From SB11 sp964584305 (GTDB lineage Bacteria; Bacteroidota; Bacteroidia; UBA8524), in the NCBI GenBank assembly GCA_964584305.1, contig CAZOZL010000003.1, positions 1 through 64,000 of the forward strand: a stretch of DNA of 64,000 bases. The letters run 5' to 3'. Shown here piece by piece: positions 1-6,772 of the stretch. The notes beneath the pieces were generated by a model. It worked only from the letters and a program-made list of their open reading frames with translations. It was not told the origin of the DNA and did no database searches. The translations under genes and the position numbers were made by a program. The first letter of the stretch is position 1. Every line of letters starts with the position of its first letter.

Positions 1-483
1 GAGGATTTGGTGTACCTTAACATTAGTGCCCGCCTGAAGCACGGAAAGGCTTGTTGAACACAAAATTGTTTGACTGTACAATCCTAAGATCTTAGTAAAA
101 GAGGGGGACTTTGAGAGAGTTGGGATAAGCATTTTCTTCGCCAGTATAGTATGACAGCGTGTGCGTACTAATAGGCTAAAAGCCATTAACTAACAGCTAA
201 TAAAAATACTGATATTCAGTTATTCCAGAACTAATAATGCGCTTTGTCATTTCTGTGAAAGTAAGGTATTTTTGTGCAAGATTGATTAAAAATACCGTGT
301 TTTCACCCTTCTAACAAACAGTGTATTCACCCATTTTTTTATTTTTATACAAACACAATTCATTAAAAATCAACTACTTATACAAAGTGTTAAAACAACT
401 ATCATTTAATTTTACTATTTAAAATTAAGCAATTACTACCTTAGCGAGATAACATTATTTAATTATTTAATCATCAAAGTATT
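1..483. repeat. Intergenic region with dispersed-repeat fragments
   Basis: No convincing gene is visible on either strand. Bases about 50-130 resemble 9968-10050: both have a GTTGAA(C/T)ACAAAATT start, a CTGTACAAT block, then GAGGGG and ACTTTGAGA blocks followed by TTGGGATAA. Bases about 168-230 (GGCTAAAAGCCATTAACTA, then TACTGATATTCAGTTATT) resemble 22200-22265. The last 150 bases are very AT-rich and probably hold the promoter of the downstream operon, but no clear TAnnTTTG box is seen. Confidence 0.6.
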
Positions 484-831
484 ATGAATTTTGACGGAAC
501 AGAAGGAGAATTTATCACACTTGCAGAAGCAGCAGCTCTAACCCAACAATATAGGGCGCATTTTTTAAAAGGAAATGTAAAGCGAAAAGGGCTTTTTTTT
601 GGTAAAGAAAAACTACAAGCCCTTTTAGCCCAAGATAATTGCGAAGGCTTACGCATTTATTTTGGTGCGGTTGAGGAAGCATATCCCGTAAATTCATGGC
701 AAGAATTAGAATTGGTAATTGTAGGTACTGATGATAAAGGCAATGACCAGTTGGGTACTCACCATAAAATTTTGGATATGGGAACACCCTGCCCTACACG
801 CTGCTCAACTACTAACAGTTTAAATTCTTAG
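484..831 (+). CDS. Conserved hypothetical protein, first gene of a sensor-kinase cluster
   Basis: A 115-residue soluble protein with no signal peptide or membrane segment. It starts at a clear ATG after an AT-rich leader. The middle contains a LVIVGTDDKGNDQLG segment, and the C-terminus has a cysteine pair in PCPTRC (about residues 103 and 107) followed by an asparagine/serine-rich tail. Similar short proteins ending in a CPxxC-like motif are common in Bacteroidota as far as I recall, but no function is established to my knowledge. It is followed closely by a membrane protein, a histidine kinase and a response regulator on the same strand, so it may be co-transcribed with them. A role linked to that signalling system is inference only. 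Confidence 0.75.
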   Translation: MNFDGTEGEFITLAEAAALTQQYRAHFLKGNVKRKGLFFGKEKLQALLAQDNCEGLRIYFGAVEEAYPVNSWQELELVIVGTDDKGNDQLGTHHKILDMGTPCPTRCSTTNSLNS

Positions 832-856
832 AGATTTGGATACTCTTAATCTATTA

Positions 857-1483
857 ATGAACATAGGATCACTATCAACCATAGTGCCTGCCATAATTGG
901 GCTGCTACTAATTAGAAGCCTCAGTTTAAAATTGAGGCTTTTAGTTCTTTATCTTGTACTCACCGCTATTAAAGAAATTATTTGTGTTCACTTAGCCAGC
1001 AATGGCGACAACAACTTACGTATCTATAATACAGCAGTTATTTTTAATAAGATACCTTTATTCTTAACATATTATTATACATTTTATAATTCTAATTTTA
1101 AAAAATTCACACTCCTATCTATTTTTTTTACTTCAGCTTTCGCTACCTACAATATAGAGTGGGGGCAGGGTTTGCATATTCTTAACAGCCACTCTGCATT
1201 ATTCACGGGTTTTTTTATAATTATTATCACCCTACTCTATTTTTACGAGATTTTAAAAAGAGTAGAGATAACAAACCTTATTAAAGCTCCCATGTTTTGG
1301 GTTAGTTCAGGCTTTTTATTTTATTCAACGGGTACTTTCCTTGTCTTTAGCTTGTATGAGGTGCACATGCATTTTTCGGAACCTGTTAGTCTAAAAATCT
1401 GGATTATCAATTCTATATTATATATTGTCTTAAATATTTTATTAAGTATCGCCTTTTTGTGCAAGAAGAAGAAAACATATTAA
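857..1483 (+). CDS. Polytopic membrane protein, possible sensory partner of the kinase
   Basis: A 208-residue protein dominated by hydrophobic helices; I count about six or seven candidate transmembrane segments, for example IVPAIIGLLLI near the start and IINSILYIVLNILLSIAFL near the end. A TTG at 836 would add seven residues, but the ATG at 857 puts the first helix near the N-terminus and is preferred. The C-terminus ends in KKKKTY. It overlaps the next gene, a histidine kinase, by 25 bp, which indicates translational coupling. The kinase has only one membrane helix and no obvious sensor domain, so this protein may provide the membrane sensing part. That role is inferred from context; no named family is recognised. 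Confidence 0.75.
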   Translation: MNIGSLSTIVPAIIGLLLIRSLSLKLRLLVLYLVLTAIKEIICVHLASNGDNNLRIYNTAVIFNKIPLFLTYYYTFYNSNFKKFTLLSIFFTSAFATYNIEWGQGLHILNSHSALFTGFFIIIITLLYFYEILKRVEITNLIKAPMFWVSSGFLFYSTGTFLVFSLYEVHMHFSEPVSLKIWIINSILYIVLNILLSIAFLCKKKKTY

Positions 1484-2292
1484 TAGTAATTGTATCAGCA
1501 ACAATAATTTTGCTGCTGTTAGCCACATTTATTGTGTTGTTCCTTTTTGTGTACCAAAAACGGATGTACAAGCACAAACGCCACGTACAAAAAATGCAAG
1601 AGGATTTTAAGCAAGAGTTAGTAAACTCTAAAGTAGAGTTACAAGAACAAGTGCTTAATAGCGTTTCAGAAGAAATACATGACAATTTAGGGCAAATGCT
1701 TTCTGTGGTAAAACTTAATTTAGTAAAATTAGGAAAAATGGCAAGCAAAGAAGAAGATAAAACCAAAGTGATAGGCGAACTAAAAACGCAAGTATCAGGC
1801 GTTATAAACGATATGCGTAGTATATCAAAAACGCTCTCAAAAGATTTTATATCAGATTTTGGATTAGTAGAATCGCTAAAAGTAGAGTTGGCAAGAATAA
1901 AACGCACTGGCGAGATGGATGCCGTGCTTATCTGCGAAGGCAAGGATACGCTTTATTTAGACGGACAATCGCAAATTGTATTGTTCAGAATTGCACAAGA
2001 ATTGATAAACAACGCCATAAAACACGCAGAAGCAAAACAAATTAAAGCAACGGTAACATTTTTTGATGATAGCCTGAAAATGACTATTGAAGACGATGGG
2101 AAAGGCTTTGACTTAGAAGCTATTGAAATCAAAAACAGTCAAAATAGTGGCAATGGGTTAAGAAACATGAAAAACAGGGTGAAAATTATAGGAGGTGTAT
2201 TAAATTTGAACAGTATAATTGGTAAAGGAACTAATGCTACTATTGAAATAAATACACAAAGTAGCCTATACATTAACTCTAAAAAACAATAA
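1459..2292 (+). CDS. Sensor histidine kinase, NarL/LiaS type (HisKA_3)
   Basis: A 277-residue membrane-anchored kinase. Residues 7-32 form one hydrophobic helix, then a coiled linker (about 36-68). The HisKA_3 phosphoacceptor motif SEEIHDNLGQ follows, with His74. The C-terminal ATPase domain shows the N box (ELINNAIKHAEA), a G1-type box (DDGKGFD) and a second glycine-rich segment (GNGLRNMKNR). The start used is GTG 1459 inside the preceding gene, because the helix begins at once and the next ATG lies after it. The stop is 2 bp before the response regulator start, so the two form an operon. It should autophosphorylate on His74 and pass phosphate to the downstream LuxR-type regulator. The stimulus is unknown. 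Confidence 0.92.
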   Translation: MQEEENILIVIVSATIILLLLATFIVLFLFVYQKRMYKHKRHVQKMQEDFKQELVNSKVELQEQVLNSVSEEIHDNLGQMLSVVKLNLVKLGKMASKEEDKTKVIGELKTQVSGVINDMRSISKTLSKDFISDFGLVESLKVELARIKRTGEMDAVLICEGKDTLYLDGQSQIVLFRIAQELINNAIKHAEAKQIKATVTFFDDSLKMTIEDDGKGFDLEAIEIKNSQNSGNGLRNMKNRVKIIGGVLNLNSIIGKGTNATIEINTQSSLYINSKKQ

Positions 2293-2294
2293 GA

Positions 2295-2948
2295 ATGCCC
2301 ATAAAAATTGCTTTAGTTGATGATCATAAACTTTTTAGGAAAGCACTAATCAGTTTAATTGAAGAAAACGCCAATTACGAAATTTGTTTTGAGGCTGAAA
2401 GTGGTAAAGAACTATTTGAAAACCTGAAATCATACGATGAGCCTGAAGTACTATTGCTTGATATTAGCATGAAAGGGCAAGATGGATTTACTATTGCGGC
2501 AAAACTTAGAAAAGATTTCCCCCTCATTCGTTTTATTGCCGTTACCGTTGAAGATAATGAAGAGTCTATCATTAAAATGATAAAATTAGGCGCAAGAGGG
2601 TATGTACTAAAAGATGCCGACCCTGATGAACTTTTTACTTGTATAGATGATGTTTATGCAAAAGGGTATTATTACTCAGAACACGTATCAAAAACAATGG
2701 CTGATACCATCAACTACCACTCGCGCTGGGATAAACAGGCAAATACCGCAGCCCGATTAAGCCAACGTGAAATCACTTTTTTAGAGCATAGTTGCAACGA
2801 TTTATCGTACAAAGAAATAGCGGAATTAATGAATGTGAGCGTTAGAACTGTTGACGGATACCGAGACTCACTTTTTCAAAAAATAAATGTGCGCACACGG
2901 GTGGGCTTAGTTATTTATGCTATAAAAAATACCATCATCAGAATTTAA
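2295..2948 (+). CDS. Response regulator, NarL/FixJ family (REC + LuxR HTH)
   Basis: A 217-residue DNA-binding regulator. The receiver domain (about 1-120) has the acidic pair in LVDDHKLF, phosphoacceptor Asp56 in LLLDISM, and the conserved lysine in GYVLKDADP. The C-terminal LuxR-type helix-turn-helix (about 150-210) reads SQREITFLE...YKEIAELMNVSVRTVDGYR. It begins 2 bp after the kinase stop, so it is almost certainly that kinase's partner. Target genes cannot be read from the sequence. Length and domain order are typical of the family. Confidence 0.95.
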   Translation: MPIKIALVDDHKLFRKALISLIEENANYEICFEAESGKELFENLKSYDEPEVLLLDISMKGQDGFTIAAKLRKDFPLIRFIAVTVEDNEESIIKMIKLGARGYVLKDADPDELFTCIDDVYAKGYYYSEHVSKTMADTINYHSRWDKQANTAARLSQREITFLEHSCNDLSYKEIAELMNVSVRTVDGYRDSLFQKINVRTRVGLVIYAIKNTIIRI

Positions 2949-3050
2949 GAGATGCCTTTATAAACCGTACCTTACCTCAATACTACTACTCTAGTTTAAT
3001 CAAAAAACGTATATCCAACTCACGGTATTTTACAATACCGTAATTATACA

Positions 3051-3080
3051 AAAAGCCAAGCAAATTTTGCTTGGCTTTTT
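3051..3080 (-). terminator. Bidirectional hairpin terminator behind tRNA-Ser
   Basis: AAAAGCCAAGCAAA and TTTTGCTTGGCTTTT form a long near-perfect stem with A and T tracts on the two sides, so it can terminate in both directions. It lies 7 bases beyond the 3' end of tRNA-Ser on the minus strand and about 100 bases after the response-regulator stop on the plus strand. A second smaller hairpin (ACGGTATT ... AATACCGT) lies at 3022-3041. Confidence 0.8.
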
Positions 3081-3086
3081 ATGTTG

Positions 3087-3171
3087 CGGAGAGAGAGGGA
3101 TTCGAACCCCCGGAGGTGTAACCCTCAACGGTTTTCAAGACCGCCGCATTCGACCACTCTGCCATCTCTCC
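3087..3171 (-). tRNA. tRNA-Ser (anticodon TGA)
   Basis: Read on the minus strand, GGAGAGA (3171-3165) pairs perfectly with TCTCTCC (3094-3088), followed by discriminator G at 3087; CCA is not encoded. The T arm has loop TTCGAAT. The anticodon loop is CTTGAAA with anticodon TGA, complement of 3135-3137. A long variable arm and G73 fit a class II serine tRNA. It would read UCA and, by wobble, other UCN codons. It is followed by a hairpin terminator. Confidence 0.97.
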
Positions 3172-3691
3172 ATAGTGGTTTTCTGTAAAGGACTGCAAAA
3201 ATATACTTTTTACCCGTCTTGCCAACTGTTGACCCAAAATATTTGTATTATTTAACGTAAGCTCGATATTTTTTGATTTTACTTTATCCCTGTTCTTTCT
3301 GGTAAATCCGTCTGTACCATTCGGGTAAAATTTGTGCTGCGACTAAAGGAGTACCCTTTTTTAAAATTCGACATATATAGTACCCCAACTCACAAGTAAA
3401 TAGAGGTTGAAATCCTACTTTGTTAAAATTATGAATTGCGGCAAGTTGAAACCCTGCTTTGCACTGTAATTTTAAAAGCAACTAGACTTTTAGTCAGTTA
3501 GAATTATATACCGTTAGGCTAAGTGAAGTTGAAGCATGGGCAGGGATAACTAGTTTCCTTTTCGGTTAGATTGTTTTGGAAGACCTCACAATGACGAGGA
3601 GTCAAAGGCTAATAGCAAAAGCTAAGTTGTTTTATTGGATGAGTTTATTCCTGCTTTCATTAGTAATCTTTTATATCAAATGTGCGTTACA
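3172..3691. repeat. Intergenic region with dispersed-repeat blocks
   Basis: No supported gene. Bases 3380-3460 contain blocks also seen elsewhere: ACCCCAACTCACAA (reverse complement resembles 50694-50709) and TTATGAATTGCGGCAAG followed by TTGAAACCCTGCT (compare 33779-33806 and 34060-34085, where the centre is inverted). Bases about 3570-3610 resemble text at 43785-43803 (CTCRCAATGAC). A 65-codon minus-strand reading frame here (3284-3481) is built mostly from these repeats and is not called. Confidence 0.6.
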
Positions 3692-5236
3692 CTACCCTAT
3701 TTTATCAGTAGCTACTTTGTAAGTAGGGTCTTCATAAATGTTTATGTCTATAATTTCCTCTGCATTTTTTAGTAGTACCCTACAATCGGCACTAAGGTGT
3801 TTTAGGTGTAGTTTTTTACCTGTTTTTTGATAGCGTTCAGTAAGTTTATTTAGGGCTTCAATACCGCTCATATCAGCCACTCGGCTTTCAGCAAAGTCTA
3901 TAATTACTTCATCAGGGTCGTTAGGTACATCAAATTTTTCATTAAAAGCAGCTACCGAACCAAAAAATAGCGGCCCATAAATTTCGTAATGTTTCACACC
4001 ATTTTCATCCACTCTTTTTCTAGCACGTATACGGGTAGCATTTTCCCAAGCAAATTTCAAAGCGGAAACTATTACACCCACCAAAACAGCCAAAGCCAAG
4101 TTATGGAATACCAATGTGATACCTGCTACCAATACCATCACTATAATATCTGTAATAGGCATCTTACCAAAGGTTTTTAAACTTGCCCACTCAAACGTAC
4201 CTACGGCTACCATAATCATTAAACCTGTAAGGGCAGCCATAGGCATTTGTTCTATATATTCCGCACCAAACATTATAAATACCAATAGTAACAATGATGC
4301 TACTATGCCCGATAGTCTTGCTCTCGCCCCTGATGAGATATTAATAAGGCTTTGCCCAATCATAGCGCAACCACCCATGCCACTAAAAAAACCAGTTACT
4401 AAGTTGGCTGTTCCCTGTGCTACACATTCTTTGTTGCTTCTACCGCGTGTTTGTGTAATTTCATCTATTAAGTTTAGGGTAAGTAAACTTTCGGTAAGCC
4501 CAACACCTGCTATTATTAAAGAATAAGGGAAGATTATAGTTAACGTTTCCCAAGTAAGTGGCACTTGGGGAATATGAAACGGAGGAAAACCTCCACTTAT
4601 TGAGGCAATATCTCCCACACTTTTAGTGTCGATATTGAAGCCCAATATTATAGCGGTAACTACCAAAATAGCGGTTAACGATGCGGGTATAGCTTTAGTG
4701 AGTTTTGGTAAGCCCCAAATAATAAGCATAGTAAGCAGTACAAAGCCCAACATTATATATAGTGGTGCACCAGTAAGCCAATGCATAATACCATCAGCAC
4801 CTTTAAACTTAAACTGGTCAAGCTGGGCTAAGAAAATTACAATTGCCAAACCATTAACAAAACCAAACATAACCGAGTGAGGAACTAAGCGTATAAATTT
4901 ACCTAACTTTAATACACCCGCTAATATTTGTAATACACCTGCTAATGCAACAGCAGCAAAAATATAGTCCACACTTTCAGCCTTTGCTAAAGAAACAACC
5001 ACTACGGCAATTGCGCCCGTTGCGCCTGAAATCATACCAGGGCGACCGCCTAATATTGAGGTGATTAAACCAATGGTAAAAGCGGCATACAAACCAGTAA
5101 GTGGAGACAACCCTGCTATTAGCGAGAAGGCAACCGCTTCAGGTACTAACGCCAGTGCTACAGTAATACCAGACAGTACTTCCGATTTATAATTTACTTT
5201 CTGTTTTAAATCAAACAGATTAAAATATTTTTTCAT
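3692..5236 (-). CDS. SulP-family anion transporter with STAS domain
   Basis: A 514-residue secondary transporter of the SLC26/SulP family. About eleven to fourteen hydrophobic helices fill residues 20-400, beginning with the family signature around VLSGITVALALVPEAVAFSL and GLYAAF, and followed by the GGRPGMISGATGA segment. A cytoplasmic STAS domain occupies about 430-514 (VIIDFAESRVADMSGIEAL). Family members carry sulfate, bicarbonate or other small anions, often with protons or sodium; the substrate here cannot be assigned. No carbonic anhydrase or sulfur-assimilation gene is adjacent. The gene has its own promoter (5311-5342) and a palindrome in its leader (5258-5279), suggesting individual regulation. 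Length and start are typical. Confidence 0.95.
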   Translation of the reverse strand: MKKYFNLFDLKQKVNYKSEVLSGITVALALVPEAVAFSLIAGLSPLTGLYAAFTIGLITSILGGRPGMISGATGAIAVVVVSLAKAESVDYIFAAVALAGVLQILAGVLKLGKFIRLVPHSVMFGFVNGLAIVIFLAQLDQFKFKGADGIMHWLTGAPLYIMLGFVLLTMLIIWGLPKLTKAIPASLTAILVVTAIILGFNIDTKSVGDIASISGGFPPFHIPQVPLTWETLTIIFPYSLIIAGVGLTESLLTLNLIDEITQTRGRSNKECVAQGTANLVTGFFSGMGGCAMIGQSLINISSGARARLSGIVASLLLLVFIMFGAEYIEQMPMAALTGLMIMVAVGTFEWASLKTFGKMPITDIIVMVLVAGITLVFHNLALAVLVGVIVSALKFAWENATRIRARKRVDENGVKHYEIYGPLFFGSVAAFNEKFDVPNDPDEVIIDFAESRVADMSGIEALNKLTERYQKTGKKLHLKHLSADCRVLLKNAEEIIDINIYEDPTYKVATDKIG

Positions 5237-5257
5237 TTAATAAAAAATAGAAGTGGA

Positions 5258-5279
5258 TTTTGGAACATTCGTTCCAAAA
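5258..5279. promoter_or_regulatory. Perfect 9-bp inverted repeat in the sulP leader
   Basis: TTTTGGAAC, spacer ATTC, GTTCCAAAA: a perfect inverted repeat 22 bp upstream of the sulP start and downstream of the predicted promoter. It could be an operator for a dimeric regulator or an RNA hairpin near the ribosome-binding region. Which of these is correct cannot be told from sequence. Confidence 0.5.
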
Positions 5280-5310
5280 AGAAAAAGTACAATTAGTTTC
5301 TACTTTTTTG

Positions 5311-5342
5311 CAAAAGTATCTTTAATAAAAAGCAAAGCCAAA
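5311..5342 (-). promoter_or_regulatory. Bacteroidota-type promoter for sulP
   Basis: On the minus strand TTTG (5342-5339), a 20-bp spacer, then TACTTTTG (5318-5311). This matches the TTTG-N19/20-TAnnTTTG consensus known for Bacteroidota housekeeping sigma factors. The expected transcript start lies about 65 bases upstream of the sulP ATG, leaving a leader that contains the inverted repeat. Confidence 0.7.
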
Positions 5343-5456
5343 CTTAGGCTATAAATTGAGATGAGTTTAACCCACAGTGCATTATTAATGTTTAGAATAA
5401 ACGTGTGTAAATAACTAAGTATCAATATTGTTATTAGCTGTTAGCTATGGGCTTTT

Positions 5457-5546
5457 TGCCTTTAGACAGAATAGGTATGAATGCCCATTCTATACATAAA
5501 ATTTTTTGTTAAGGGTATGGGTTGAGGTAGGTTTCAACCTGCTGCA
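5457..5546. repeat. Dispersed repeat copy downstream of aroA
   Basis: Contains AGAATAGGTATGAATGCCC then ATTCTATACATAAA, nearly the same as 43739-43770, followed by GAGGTAGGTTTCAACCTGC and GCAAGAAACTT, which resembles 34068-34090. The central GGTTTCAACC is itself a perfect palindrome-like hairpin and lies just beyond the aroA stop, so it may also act as a weak terminator. Confidence 0.7.
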
Positions 5547-5552
5547 AGAAAC

Positions 5553-6770
5553 TTATTTCTGCTTTGTTGTTAAGCCCTCAAAATCATCCCAAAAGGTAAG
5601 GTATGATTTTTTTACTACCTCGGGAGTGTTAATTGTAACGGAGGGCAGTATTAATTTATACATGGCTAAAGCCATTGCCAAACGGTGGTCTCCATAAGTT
5701 TCAAACTCAATGGAAGAATTAATATCTCTCAAGTTAGTATTAGGTATTAATTCCCAATAATCATTTTTTTGAGAGAAAGAAACGCCCACCTTTTCTAACT
5801 CAATAGACAATGCTTGTGTTCTATCGCTTTCTTTTATCGCCAAACTTTCTAAGCCATAAAACTTTGCCGAAATACCTTTTGCAGCACATAAACAAATAAA
5901 TGTGGGGGCTAAATCTGGGCAATCTCTAAAATTTTGCTCAAAGGTTTTTAGTTGGGTGTCTGTTGCTGTTATCACTACTCCATTTTCTATAAAAGTAGTT
6001 GCTACTCCAAAATCACGCATCCATTTTACCACCACACTATCGCCTTGCAAACTATTTTGTTGCAACCCCTTTAGTTCAATCTCTAAGCCACTACTTAAAG
6101 CCATAAAAGCATACCAATATGCCGCCGCCGACCAATCACTTTCTATACTAAATGGGTGGTGCTTACACCTCCCTTCCGAGATTGATAGTACATTATTTTC
6201 ATATGTAGTTTTAATTTCTAATTGTTGCAGCAACCCCAACGTCATATCTATATATGGTTTTGAAGTTATAGGGTTTGTTAGCCTTAGTTGCAGCCCATTT
6301 TGTAGGTAGGGTGCTATCATTATCAATGCACTGATATATTGGCTGCTAATACTTGCATTAATTTCTATTTTACCGCCTTGCAAAGTTTTACCATTTATAA
6401 GCAATGGCGGGTATCCACTATTGCCCAAGTATTTTATATCAGCTCCTAATTCTTGCAATTTATCAACCAAAACACCAATAGGTCGCTGGTGCATACGGTC
6501 GTTACCTCTTAGTAGCCATTGTCCCTTTTGCAAGCTAAAATAGGCGGTAAGAAACCGCATAGCTGTGCCAGCATCTTCGCAATTAATTTCTTGAATTTGT
6601 GTTGCGGGTTGAGAAAGGTGTGCTGTAAGAATTTTGTTTAAAATAGCGGTATCGTTTGCTTTAGATAAATTAATAATCGTACTATTATTACCCGAAAGGG
6701 CATTAATTATTAATAAGCGATTGCTAATGCTTTTTGAAGCTGGAAGATTAATTTGGTGTTTTTTTAGCAT
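5553..6770 (-). CDS. aroA: 3-phosphoshikimate 1-carboxyvinyltransferase (EPSP synthase)
   Basis: A 405-residue cytosolic enzyme that transfers the enolpyruvyl group of PEP to shikimate-3-phosphate, the sixth step of the shikimate pathway. The N-terminus has the substrate-binding motif PASKSISNR, followed by EDAGTAMRF and the C-terminal GDHRLAMALAM motif; KESDR is also present. It is slightly shorter than the roughly 430-residue enterobacterial enzymes, as is common in Bacteroidota. The start is 2 bp after the stop of the upstream TonB receptor gene, so both are probably on one transcript, although they have no obvious functional link. The other shikimate gene in the window, aroB, lies about 5 kb away on the same strand. 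Confidence 0.96.
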   Translation of the reverse strand: MLKKHQINLPASKSISNRLLIINALSGNNSTIINLSKANDTAILNKILTAHLSQPATQIQEINCEDAGTAMRFLTAYFSLQKGQWLLRGNDRMHQRPIGVLVDKLQELGADIKYLGNSGYPPLLINGKTLQGGKIEINASISSQYISALIMIAPYLQNGLQLRLTNPITSKPYIDMTLGLLQQLEIKTTYENNVLSISEGRCKHHPFSIESDWSAAAYWYAFMALSSGLEIELKGLQQNSLQGDSVVVKWMRDFGVATTFIENGVVITATDTQLKTFEQNFRDCPDLAPTFICLCAAKGISAKFYGLESLAIKESDRTQALSIELEKVGVSFSQKNDYWELIPNTNLRDINSSIEFETYGDHRLAMALAMYKLILPSVTINTPEVVKKSYLTFWDDFEGLTTKQK

Positions 6771-6772
6771 CC

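Noticed and set aside
3067..3255. A 62-codon plus-strand frame containing GERGIRTPGG
   Set aside because: It is the antisense of tRNA-Ser; this translated tRNA complement is a well-known false protein call.
3284..3481. A 65-codon minus-strand frame
   Set aside because: Made largely of dispersed-repeat sequence that also appears at 33.8 and 34.1 kb; no start signal or domain.
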